Source: CAYIRQ01 sp964365905 (GTDB taxonomy: Bacteria; Patescibacteriota; Gracilibacteria; Peribacterales; Peribacteraceae). Taken from it: a stretch of DNA of 16,689 bases. Where the stretch lies: contig CAYIRQ010000016.1 in the NCBI GenBank assembly GCA_964365905.1, positions 1 to 16,689 on the forward strand, given 5' to 3'. The notes beneath the pieces are model-generated. The model was not told the origin of the DNA. It worked only from the letters and a program-made list of their open reading frames with translations, and ran no database searches. Made by a program: the position numbers and the translations under genes. Below, piece by piece: positions 6,676 through 12,484 of this stretch. Each line of letters starts with the position of its first letter. Position 1 is the first letter of the stretch.

Positions 6676-7029
6676 ATGACTCTCCCCGAACGCATCGAAC
6701 GCGCTGTCAGAGCTGCTATTGATCCGATGGAGGAAATGCCCTTCCTCGCGGATTGTCCCGTGGAGGATGTTGCGCCGCTCATTGAGGAGTATCTCGCGAC
6801 GGTGCAGGCGCAGCTCCTCGACGTCATTTCGCGCTGCGGAGATATTTTCCTTCAGCTCTCTGATGCCGCCGGGCTCTGCGCAACATGCCTTGCAGAAGGG
6901 ATTGATCTCCCACCGGATACACTGCTCCGGACGTGCCAGGCGATTGTGCGAGTTCCTCTTCAGCGCAACGAATACGTCGCAGACCTTCCGACAGGGGAAG
7001 CGGTCTACATGGTGGCGATGGAGGTGTGA
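6676..7029 (+). CDS. Hypothetical protein, 117 residues
   Basis: I do not recognise this family. It is an acidic, probably all-helical soluble protein with five cysteines, including a C-x2-C pair (CATC, about residues 68-71) and single cysteines near 27, 54 and 87. There is no signal peptide or membrane segment. Reasons to believe it is real: its own extended -10 promoter, ATG start, clean stop, and a length that fills the gap between the divergent rpsU promoter and the convergent rpsI. A long helix (PVEDVAPLIEEYLATVQAQL) follows the first cysteine. Metal or redox function of the cysteines is possible but not shown. Confidence 0.75.
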   Translation: MTLPERIERAVRAAIDPMEEMPFLADCPVEDVAPLIEEYLATVQAQLLDVISRCGDIFLQLSDAAGLCATCLAEGIDLPPDTLLRTCQAIVRVPLQRNEYVADLPTGEAVYMVAMEV

Positions 7030-7059
7030 TCGCGACGAAGCCTTGCAGGCGAAGCCGGA

Positions 7060-7461
7060 TTAACGCTTCGCGAACTGTGGTGCACGGCGGGCTCGCTTAA
7101 GACCCGGCTTTTTCCTCTCACGGATGCGTGCGTCGCGACGGAGGAAACCTGCTTTTTTGAGTGATAAGCGAAGGCCTGGATCAAACATGAGAAGTGCCCG
7201 GCTGATGCCGTGGCGAATCGCATCGGACTGGGCGTTCTTCCCTCCTCCGCGGACGATCGCGGAGACGTCGAAGGAGGAGCGGAGGTTCGTGATTGCGAGC
7301 GGAGCGAGGGCATTCTCCGGAAGGATGCCGAAGAAATACTTTTTGAGCGGTTCTCCGTTCACCGTGCACTCGCCATTTCCTCCTTCATAGAGACGGACGC
7401 GGGCGACTGCCAATTTGCGCTTGCCGGTTGCATAAAAGTACTGGCGGGTTTTTGCGGTCAT
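7060..7461 (-). CDS. rpsI: 30S ribosomal protein uS9
   Basis: This 133-residue protein has the family landmarks: YATGKRKLAVARVRLYEG near the N-terminus, IVRGGGKNAQSDAIRHGISRAL in the middle, and the basic C-terminal tail ending QFAKR, which in the ribosome reaches the P-site tRNA. The start codon overlaps the rplM stop (ATGA at 7458-7461), so the two are translationally coupled as in most bacteria. It is the last gene of the infA-rpoA-rplM-rpsI run and ends 30 bp from the convergent orphan gene. Confidence 0.97.
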   Translation of the reverse strand: MTAKTRQYFYATGKRKLAVARVRLYEGGNGECTVNGEPLKKYFFGILPENALAPLAITNLRSSFDVSAIVRGGGKNAQSDAIRHGISRALLMFDPGLRLSLKKAGFLRRDARIRERKKPGLKRARRAPQFAKR

Positions 7462-7907
7462 TGCTTCAGTGTGGAAGTTTTGAAGAGCGATTCGAATGCT
7501 TGTGGTTGCTGTGCTGCATGCGTGTGTTCCGCAGTGACAAAGAAGTGGAGATGACGGAGCATTTCCGGCCGCCGATTATTCCTCGGAAGCATTCCCGTGA
7601 CCGCTCGCAGCAATACTTTCGTAGGATCCTCCGCGAGCACACGACGCACGGGGATGCGGCGAAGGCGACCGAGGGTGCCTGTGTGACGGAAGTACTCCTT
7701 CTGCTCCATCTTTTTTCCCCGCAGGACAACTTTTCCGGCATTGAGCACAATGACGTGATCACTCTGGAGAAGGTGCGGACTGAAGTCTTTTTTATGCTTC
7801 CCGCGGAGCACATGTGCGATCTGCGCCGCGAGTCGTCCGAGCGTTTTTCCCTCGGCATCGATGACGTACCAGGCAAGTTTCGCCGGTGCTGGATAGGAAG
7901 TACGCAT
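7458..7907 (-). CDS. rplM: 50S ribosomal protein uL13
   Basis: This 149-residue protein shows WYVIDAEGKTLGRLAAQIAHVLRGKHK and a central VVLRGKKMEQKEYFRHTGTLG stretch, then AVTGMLPRNN near the C-terminal part, all diagnostic of uL13. uL13 is an early 50S assembly protein. It starts 3 nt after the rplQ stop and overlaps rpsI by 4 nt. A C-terminal tail of about 15 residues (QPQAFESLFKTSTLKQ) extends the usual length slightly. Confidence 0.97.
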   Translation of the reverse strand: MRTSYPAPAKLAWYVIDAEGKTLGRLAAQIAHVLRGKHKKDFSPHLLQSDHVIVLNAGKVVLRGKKMEQKEYFRHTGTLGRLRRIPVRRVLAEDPTKVLLRAVTGMLPRNNRRPEMLRHLHFFVTAEHTHAAQQPQAFESLFKTSTLKQ

Positions 7908-7910
7908 GGG

Positions 7911-8318
7911 TTAGGCGGCAACTGCCTTTGTACGCTTTGCGGAAGGAGTAGGAACTGCGGCATCGGGAGCGCCGAGGAGGGAAATCTCGACCATCGCGGC
8001 TCCGTCCCCGATGCGACGACCAAGCGGCACAATGCGCATGTAGCCTGAGGTGCGCTCCTTGAAGCGTGGGAGGAGCACTTCCATCGTTTTCCTGCAGGCA
8101 TTCTTGTCTGTGAAGAAGCTGTTGAGAGATCGGATCGCGAGCGCGGGCGGACGACCCTTTGCGCGATGAATCATCTTCTCGAGGATGGGCGCGAGGACTT
8201 TGGCTCTCGTCTTCGTCGTCCTGATCGACTCATAGAGCACGAGGGACGTCGCGAGATTCCGGAGCAGCATCTTTCTCTGATGCGGTTTGCGCCCGAGAGG
8301 GTGATACGTCGGACTCAT
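7911..8318 (-). CDS. rplQ: 50S ribosomal protein bL17
   Basis: This 135-residue protein begins near HPLGRKPHQRKMLLRNLATSL, the standard bL17 N-terminus (LGR-x-xxHR-x-ALLRNL type). IRTTKTRAKVLAPILEKMIHRAK and YMRIVPLGRRIGDGAAMVEISLL follow. The frame is open to 8447, but the ATG at 8318 matches the family start and gives the usual ATGA overlap with the rpoA stop (8315-8318). A short Ala/Thr-rich C-terminal tail follows the conserved core. Confidence 0.96.
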   Translation of the reverse strand: MSPTYHPLGRKPHQRKMLLRNLATSLVLYESIRTTKTRAKVLAPILEKMIHRAKGRPPALAIRSLNSFFTDKNACRKTMEVLLPRFKERTSGYMRIVPLGRRIGDGAAMVEISLLGAPDAAVPTPSAKRTKAVAA

Positions 8319-9334
8319 AGAGTGACGTCGTGGGAAGGGGAACCGTCCGCGACGAGCGCGAGGCTCCGCTCGGCAAGCACGCGCTCCACTTCCTCGAGCG
8401 CTTTGCTCCCAAAGCCGCGGAGGTTGGTGAGTGTCGCCTTCGAGCACTTCGTGAGCTGCTCGATGGAGCCGATGCCACCATTGATGAGGGCATTCAGGGT
8501 TCGTGGCGAGAAGTTCAGGATTTCGATCGGCGTGTAACTTTCCTTCACCGCGGGTTGCGCCTGATCTGCGACCGCGGGGCCTGCCGCCCTCGTAAAGTTT
8601 GCGAAGAATTCCTGATCGATCTGTTCCTCCGGTAGGCTGAAGTAATTGAAGTAGCTTGTGAGAAGTTCCGAAGCAAACTTGAGTGCTTCCTTCGCGGTGA
8701 GCGAGCCATTCGTCTGGAGCTCGAGGAGAAGCTTATCGAGGTTTGTTCGTTGACCGACACGTGCTGCCTGCACCTCAAAGCGCACCCGGCGCACCGGACT
8801 GAAGACGGCATCGAGGTAGATGAGGCCGGGCTCGCTGCTCACCTTATTCTTCTCCGCGGCAGGGATATAGCCCACCCCTTTCTCGACCGTGAGCTGCACT
8901 TTGATTTCACCGCCTTTCTCGAGCGTCACAAGCGGGAGATTGGGATTCAGAATCTCAATGTCGGAACTCACCTGGAGATCCTTCGCCGTGAGAATGCGGG
9001 GACCCTTTCCCTCCAGCGTCACGATTTCCGGATCCTTGTGATGCTTGCGGAGTGCAAGGAGGCGGCAGTTGAGTCCGATATCCATCACGGACTCAAGCAC
9101 ACCCTTGAGAGTCGTATACTCATGGCTCGCTCCTTCAATGCGCATCGAGGTCACCGCGGCTCCCGGGATGCTGCTATAGAGCACCCGTCGGAGCGCGTTC
9201 CCGAGCGTCATGCCGAAGCCCGGAGGGAGCGGTGTGATCGAGAACAGGAGATGATGGTCGTCCCCTGACGCACCTCCCGGAGGAGTCGAGACCGTGAGTT
9301 TTGGGGGACCGATTTCCTCTTGAATGATGTGCAT
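8315..9334 (-). CDS. rpoA: DNA-directed RNA polymerase subunit alpha
   Basis: This 339-residue protein has full-length architecture. The N-terminal dimerisation and assembly domain (about 1-235) includes PPGFGMTLGNALRRVLYSSIPGAAV, EYTTLKGVLESVMDI and VGYIPAAEKN. A linker follows, then the C-terminal domain (about 272-330) with PIEILNFSPRTLNALINGGI and LTNLRGFGSKALEEV, which binds UP-element DNA and activators. A full alpha-CTD implies that promoter activation through it is possible here. The gene lies between rpsD (42-bp spacer filled by a heptamer array) and rplQ (4-nt overlap). No Shine-Dalgarno. Confidence 0.97.
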   Translation of the reverse strand: MHIIQEEIGPPKLTVSTPPGGASGDDHHLLFSITPLPPGFGMTLGNALRRVLYSSIPGAAVTSMRIEGASHEYTTLKGVLESVMDIGLNCRLLALRKHHKDPEIVTLEGKGPRILTAKDLQVSSDIEILNPNLPLVTLEKGGEIKVQLTVEKGVGYIPAAEKNKVSSEPGLIYLDAVFSPVRRVRFEVQAARVGQRTNLDKLLLELQTNGSLTAKEALKFASELLTSYFNYFSLPEEQIDQEFFANFTRAAGPAVADQAQPAVKESYTPIEILNFSPRTLNALINGGIGSIEQLTKCSKATLTNLRGFGSKALEEVERVLAERSLALVADGSPSHDVTL

Positions 9335-9345
9335 GGGACGAGGAG

Positions 9346-9380
9346 GAATGAAAAATGAATAATGAAGAATGGAAAATTAA
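9346..9380. repeat. Heptamer tandem array in the rpsD-rpoA spacer
   Basis: There are five 7-nt units: GAATGAA, AAATGAA, TAATGAA, GAATGGA, AAATTAA (consensus NAATGAA). The last unit overlaps the rpsD stop codon. Only one arm is present here, so no hairpin is expected. Confidence 0.8.
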
Positions 9381-9991
9381 CGCGAGTAGAGTTCGACGAC
9401 TTTCTGAATATCGATGCCCTGCTCGAAGTGCTCTGGAGCAGGGAAAGCAATGATTTCGATCGAGAGCGTTGTCGGGTTCACGCGAAGCCAGGAGGGAGGA
9501 ACTAATTTTTCCGTTGCTGCGAGGATGGGAGAAAAGAGGGGAGAGGACGTCGTGTGCTTGTGCGCCTCGATCGTGTCCCCTGGTTTTACAGGATGCGATG
9601 CAACATTCACTCTCTGCTTATTGATGCGGAAGAGGCCGTGACCCGCCATCTGGCGCGCTTGAAAGCGGGTGAGCGCGAATCCTGCGCGGAAGAGAATGTT
9701 ATCGAGGCGCATCTCGAGAATCTGCAAGATGCGGGCACCCGTTGCCTGCTTGCTGCGGAGCGCTTCCTCGAGGTATCTGCGGAACTGGCGCTCCGAAATG
9801 CCAAAGATAGCCCGGACCTTCTGCTTCTCGAGGAGCTGCGTTCCGAATTCCGAAACCTTGCCGCGGCGGCTGCGCGGATTTTTCCCCGGTCCGTACGGTT
9901 TCTTCTGGAGGATCCGATCGTATTTATCGGACGTGAACAGGTTCACTCCATGCCGTCGGACTCTGCGCGCTTTTGGACCAGTATATTTCAC
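9377..9991 (-). CDS. rpsD: 30S ribosomal protein uS4
   Basis: This 204-residue protein is a primary 16S rRNA binder that nucleates 30S assembly. KYTGPKARRVRRHGVNLF and YGPGKNPRSRRGKVSEFGTQL, followed by QKVRAIFGISERQFRRYLEEA, are diagnostic. An S4 RNA-binding domain follows with MRLDNILFRAGFALTRFQARQMAGHGLFRINKQRVNVASHPVKPGD. The zinc-binding cysteines of some uS4 forms are absent. Translation begins at GTG (9991), directly behind a pyrimidine-rich direct repeat and without a Shine-Dalgarno. Confidence 0.96.
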   Translation of the reverse strand: MKYTGPKARRVRRHGVNLFTSDKYDRILQKKPYGPGKNPRSRRGKVSEFGTQLLEKQKVRAIFGISERQFRRYLEEALRSKQATGARILQILEMRLDNILFRAGFALTRFQARQMAGHGLFRINKQRVNVASHPVKPGDTIEAHKHTTSSPLFSPILAATEKLVPPSWLRVNPTTLSIEIIAFPAPEHFEQGIDIQKVVELYSR

Positions 9992-9992
9992 G

Positions 9993-10025
9993 AGAGGATG
10001 AGAGGAAAAAGAGGATGAGAGGAAA
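9993..10025. repeat. 16-nt direct repeat in the rpsK-rpsD spacer
   Basis: AGAGGATGAGAGGAAA occurs at 9993-10008 and again at 10010-10025. On the transcribed minus strand this is a pyrimidine-rich leader (CCTCTCATCCTCT) ending at the rpsD GTG. It closely resembles the pyrimidine arm of the array beside nusB (15687-15730). Confidence 0.8.
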
Positions 10026-10039
10026 GAGAAGAAAGCGGA

Positions 10040-10468
10040 TTAAACGCGCCGTCGGCGTTTGGGACGGCAGCCGCCATGGGAAATGGGAGTCGTATCGATG
10101 AGTTTGTCAAAGTCGAGGCCCGCACCCTGCAGTCCGCGGATAGCCTGCTCACGCCCCGGGCCGATACCCTTCACCTCCACGGAGGCCGTTTTCACGCCGA
10201 ACGCCTGAACTTTCTCGACGGCTTTCTCCGCGGTCACCTTCGCTGCATACGGAGTGCTCTTCCGCGTGCCTTTGAATCCGCAAGATCCCGCGGAAGCCCA
10301 GGCAAGCGCGTCCCCTCTTTCATCCGTGATGGTCACGATCGTATTATTGAGACCGGCGTGGATGCACACGCGGGCGTGCGGGACGGTGCGCTTCGCGCGC
10401 TTCCGTGGAGCGGCCGCCGCTTCCGCTGCCCCTGTTGCTGCCGGTGGTTCCGTGATCTCGTCAGGCAT
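10040..10468 (-). CDS. rpsK: 30S ribosomal protein uS11
   Basis: This 142-residue protein has the uS11 core AHAGLNNTIVTITDERGDALAWASAGSCGFKGTRKSTPYAA, with IH replacing AH at the first position here. GIGPGREQAIRGLQGAGL and ISHGGCRPKRRRRV follow at the C-terminus; the Asn-Gly found in many homologues is HG at the tail loop. The first 28 residues are an Ala/Pro/Glu-rich extension beyond the usual length. uS11 lines the mRNA exit path on the 30S platform. It lies 12 bp downstream of rpsM and 48 bp upstream of rpsD in the standard alpha-operon order. Confidence 0.97.
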   Translation of the reverse strand: MPDEITEPPAATGAAEAAAAPRKRAKRTVPHARVCIHAGLNNTIVTITDERGDALAWASAGSCGFKGTRKSTPYAAKVTAEKAVEKVQAFGVKTASVEVKGIGPGREQAIRGLQGAGLDFDKLIDTTPISHGGCRPKRRRRV

Positions 10469-10480
10469 AGGAGAAAAAGT

Positions 10481-10861
10481 TTAGGTCTTCGTGAGAACGA
10501 CGCGGCCGGAGAGACCGGTCTTCTTCTTTCCGCGTCGCGTGCGTGCGTTTCTGCGGGTTGTTTGTCCGCGCGAGGGAAGCTTGCGGCGATGACGGGATCC
10601 GCGGTAGGTACCGATATCCTGGAGCCGCCGGATATCCATCGAGACTTTGCGTCGGAGTTCTCCCTCCGTATCGAAGCGTTCAATGATCGAGCGAAGCACT
10701 GCTTCCTGCTGCTCGGTTACTCCATCCGTTTTCAAATCGAAATCAATCTTTGCCTCCTCGAGGATGCTTCGCGCCCGGCTCCGGCCGATGCCGTGGATAT
10801 AGGTGAGCGCAATTTCCATGCGCTTCTTCGCGGGGAGGACGACACCGGAAATTCTGACCAT
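10481..10861 (-). CDS. rpsM: 30S ribosomal protein uS13
   Basis: This 126-residue protein has RISGVVLPAKKRMEIALTYIHGIGRSRARSILEEA at the N-terminus and DIGTYRGSRHRRKLPSRGQTTRRNARTRRGKKK near the C-terminus, the rRNA- and tRNA-contacting tail of uS13. An in-frame upstream start at 10936 exists, but its extra 25 residues run through a heptamer repeat and match nothing, so the ATG at 10861 is used. The left arm of the array touches the start codon, and no Shine-Dalgarno is present. Confidence 0.96.
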   Translation of the reverse strand: MVRISGVVLPAKKRMEIALTYIHGIGRSRARSILEEAKIDFDLKTDGVTEQQEAVLRSIIERFDTEGELRRKVSMDIRRLQDIGTYRGSRHRRKLPSRGQTTRRNARTRRGKKKTGLSGRVVLTKT

Positions 10862-10962
10862 AAACAGTTGACGGTTAACAATTAACAGAAAGGGTTCGAG
10901 TGGAGGTTGGAAAATTGAGGGAGAACATAGAGTCAATAGTCAATTGTCAAAAGTTCATTGTC
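10861..10962. repeat. Inverted heptamer array between rpmJ and rpsM
   Basis: The left arm (10861-10888) is TAAACAG, TTGACGG, TTAACAA, TTAACAG. The right arm (10931-10962) is AGTCAAT, AGTCAAT, TGTCAAA, AGTTCAT, TGTC, close to the reverse complement of the left consensus. About 42 nt separate the arms. It occupies almost the whole rpmJ-rpsM spacer. Confidence 0.75.
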
Positions 10963-10971
10963 GGCGAAGCC

Positions 10972-11085
10972 TCAGCCTTGCCGCTGCTTATGCTTGGGGG
11001 TGGTGCAAATGACGCGCACGATGCCGCGGCGTCGGATGATGCGACATTTCTGACAGATGCGGCGGACGGAGGCGCGGACTTTCAT
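10972..11085 (-). CDS. rpmJ: 50S ribosomal protein bL36
   Basis: This is a 37-residue gene: MKVRASVRRICQKCRIIRRR, then GIVRVICTTPKHKQRQG. It keeps the zinc-ribbon ligands C-x2-C (CQKC), C and H (ICTTPKH), so it is the zinc-binding form of bL36. The ATG overlaps the infA stop (ATGA, 11082-11085), matching the universal infA-rpmJ-rpsM order. Confidence 0.96.
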   Translation of the reverse strand: MKVRASVRRICQKCRIIRRRGIVRVICTTPKHKQRQG

Positions 11086-11387
11086 TGTGGAGGGGGAGGG
11101 GGTGATGCTGTGGGAGCAGTTCCTTCGTTCATTCTGCGCATGCGCTCTTCTTCCTGCTGACTGGGGAGTCGAAAGACAATCCTTCCTTTCTCGAGATCGT
11201 AGGGAGTCATCTCGATCTTCACGCGGTCACCGGGGAGAATGCGGACCCGGTGGAGCCGCATGCGGCCGGCGAGGTGACAGAGGAGCTCGTGCTCTTTTCC
11301 ATTGGGGAGCATGACGCGAACGCGAAAGGTCGCATTCGGAAAGCTCTCTTCCACGCGGCCGACAAGCTCAATGACCTCCTTACTCAC
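11082..11387 (-). CDS. infA: Translation initiation factor IF-1, C-terminally extended
   Basis: The single OB-fold domain of IF-1 covers residues 1-74: VIELVGRVEESFPNATFRVRVMLPNGKEHELLCHLAGRMRLHRVRILPGDRVKIEMTPYDLEKGRIVFRL. IF-1 occupies the ribosomal A site during initiation. Beyond the core there are about 27 extra residues, a charged stretch (QQEEERMRRMNEG) and a proline run (SPPPPPQ), not usual for the roughly 72-residue family. The start is GTG at 11387; an out-of-frame ATG two bases earlier runs straight into TGA. AAGGAGG occurs just inside the gene (after the start), not before it. A promoter lies about 120 bp upstream and the leader holds hairpins. This is the first gene of the ribosomal block. 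Confidence 0.93.
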   Translation of the reverse strand: MSKEVIELVGRVEESFPNATFRVRVMLPNGKEHELLCHLAGRMRLHRVRILPGDRVKIEMTPYDLEKGRIVFRLPSQQEEERMRRMNEGTAPTASPPPPPQ

Positions 11388-11461
11388 ATTCGCAGGGTAG
11401 AAGCAGGCAAAGCCCGCGAATGCTACAGAGGTAAAAAGGCTTCGACAAGCTCCTACGAGCC
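11388..11461 (-). promoter_or_regulatory. Structured infA leader: terminator-like hairpin and start-proximal stem
   Basis: On the minus strand, GGCTCG and CGAAGCC (about 11438-11461) form a stem with one bulge. It is followed at once by TTTTTA, as in an intrinsic terminator. Closer to infA, ATTCGC-GGG and CCC-x-GCGAAT (11388-11422) can pair with one bulge, ending at the GTG start. Both lie between the promoter and infA, so attenuation or occlusion of the start is possible. The first hairpin also resembles the local REP-like family. Confidence 0.45.
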
Positions 11462-11509
11462 AAAAAACCCCAGTGTTACGAAAATTGTGTTGCAGAAAAC
11501 TAGAAATAT

Positions 11510-11538
11510 TTTATAAATATATTATAACAGCATCTCAA
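11510..11538 (-). promoter_or_regulatory. Promoter of the infA ribosomal block
   Basis: TTGAGA (11533-11538), a 17-bp A/T-rich spacer, then TATAAA (11510-11515) on the minus strand. The -35 overlaps the stop codon of the upstream winged-helix gene. The predicted leader to infA is about 115 nt. Confidence 0.75.
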
Positions 11539-11768
11539 GCTCGCTCTGCATCCTGTGGGGCCAGTGTTACAGAGTCTTCACGAACATTGATGTGTACTAC
11601 TTTTCGTTCGGAGAGGCTAACGAGCACTTCATCGAGTTCTGCACGCCTCAGTCCGAGTTGTTGGGAAACAAAGTCAATAGGAAGACTGCTGGCATACTCT
11701 TGGAGTAGCCGTACAGTCACAAGAGCTGGTGTCCGTTCACTATGTCGTGGGTGGTTGAATGTACGCAT
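11535..11768 (-). CDS. Small winged-helix-like protein, 77 residues
   Basis: I do not recognise the family. The middle reads LLQEYASSLPIDFVSQQLGLRRAELDEVLVSLSERKVVHINVREDSVTL, a pattern of helix, helix-turn-helix and beta wing like that of small winged-helix domains. The spacing of hydrophobic residues fits one compact domain, with charged tails and no membrane segment. It starts 19 bp after the HD phosphohydrolase gene on the same strand, so the two are probably co-transcribed from the region with palindrome copy 2. DNA or protein binding is a guess from the fold pattern. Its last codons overlap the infA promoter. Confidence 0.7.
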   Translation of the reverse strand: MRTFNHPRHSERTPALVTVRLLQEYASSLPIDFVSQQLGLRRAELDEVLVSLSERKVVHINVREDSVTLAPQDAERA

Positions 11769-11787
11769 GGAAGCCTAGGAAAACATA

Positions 11788-12405
11788 TCACAACCCTATT
11801 TCGACAGCTATTTTATTCATCGCCGTAAGTGTTATCTGGATGAGTTCGTCGAGAGGAAGAGAGAGGAGCTCCTCGCACTTCCGAATCTGCTCACGATCCA
11901 CTTGTGCCGCAAAGGCTTTGTCCTTGAGCTTCTTCCTCACGCTCGAAACCTCGACGTCGGCGAGCTTCTTGCTCGGGCGCACGAGCGTCACCGCAATGAT
12001 GAAGCCGGTGAGTTCTTCGCAGGTATAGAGCGCGCAGCGGAGCAGTGAATCGAGGGGATGCTGTGAACCAAATTTCGATTGATAGTGCGAGCGAATATCT
12101 GCGAGCAACTCTTCCGGCGCATTGATCTCCGCAAGCATCTTCTCGAGCGGTTCGTCGCAATGTTTTGTGTAGTCTTTACTCAGTTGATCCCAATCGAGAT
12201 CGTGGAGCATGCCGGCAACTTTCCACGTTGCAGCATCGCCGCCGAACTTTTCCGCGAGCGCATGCATCGTTGCGCCTGTTGCGATGAGGTGGGGCTTAAT
12301 CCCTGTTGCATACTTTTCGAGAAGCGTCCTGGCGCTCTCGTGCAGGTGGCCATACGTTGCGCTCTGTGGACGGAGGAGCATCATGGTTGTCACGGCAAGC
12401 AGCAT
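11788..12405 (-). CDS. HD-superfamily phosphohydrolase
   Basis: This 205-residue protein (198 if it begins at the ATG at 12384) is a metal-dependent HD-domain hydrolase. Metal-binding histidines lie near H39 and H48, and the HD doublet is H68-D69 in WKVAGMLHDLDWD. The C-terminal half has ALYTCEELTGFIIAVTLVRPSKKLADV followed by VRKKLKDKAFAAQVDREQI. This is the signature of an HD subfamily widespread in bacteria and archaea (I recall it as COG2316-like) with unknown substrate. Most HD enzymes act on phosphate esters such as nucleotides. It lies between lysS and a small winged-helix gene, and the 28-bp palindrome is about 40 nt upstream of its start. Confidence 0.85.
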   Translation of the reverse strand: MLLAVTTMMLLRPQSATYGHLHESARTLLEKYATGIKPHLIATGATMHALAEKFGGDAATWKVAGMLHDLDWDQLSKDYTKHCDEPLEKMLAEINAPEELLADIRSHYQSKFGSQHPLDSLLRCALYTCEELTGFIIAVTLVRPSKKLADVEVSSVRKKLKDKAFAAQVDREQIRKCEELLSLPLDELIQITLTAMNKIAVEIGL

Positions 12406-12445
12406 GCTACCACATGCTTCTGATGAGCAGAGACGAAGAAGACGG

Positions 12446-12473
12446 CACTACCATATAACGTTATATGGTAGTG
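12446..12473. promoter_or_regulatory. Perfect palindrome, candidate operator (copy 2) upstream of the HD gene
   Basis: This is identical over 28 bp to the palindrome before the TrpR-like gene (half-site CACTACCATATAAC). It lies between the lysS stop (11 nt away) and the HD-gene start (40 nt away). It contains TATAAC/TATATG, usable as a -10. It could also fold in the lysS mRNA 3' end, but no T-run follows, which favours a DNA-binding site. Confidence 0.7.
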
Positions 12474-12484
12474 AGGAAGATCTT

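Noticed and set aside
10862..10936. Upstream extension of rpsM
   Set aside because: The 25 extra residues translate a heptamer repeat and precede the universally conserved uS13 start.
12446..12473. Palindrome as lysS terminator
   Set aside because: It could form a hairpin, but there is no T-run, and the identical copy at 2851-2878 lies at a promoter, which favours an operator.
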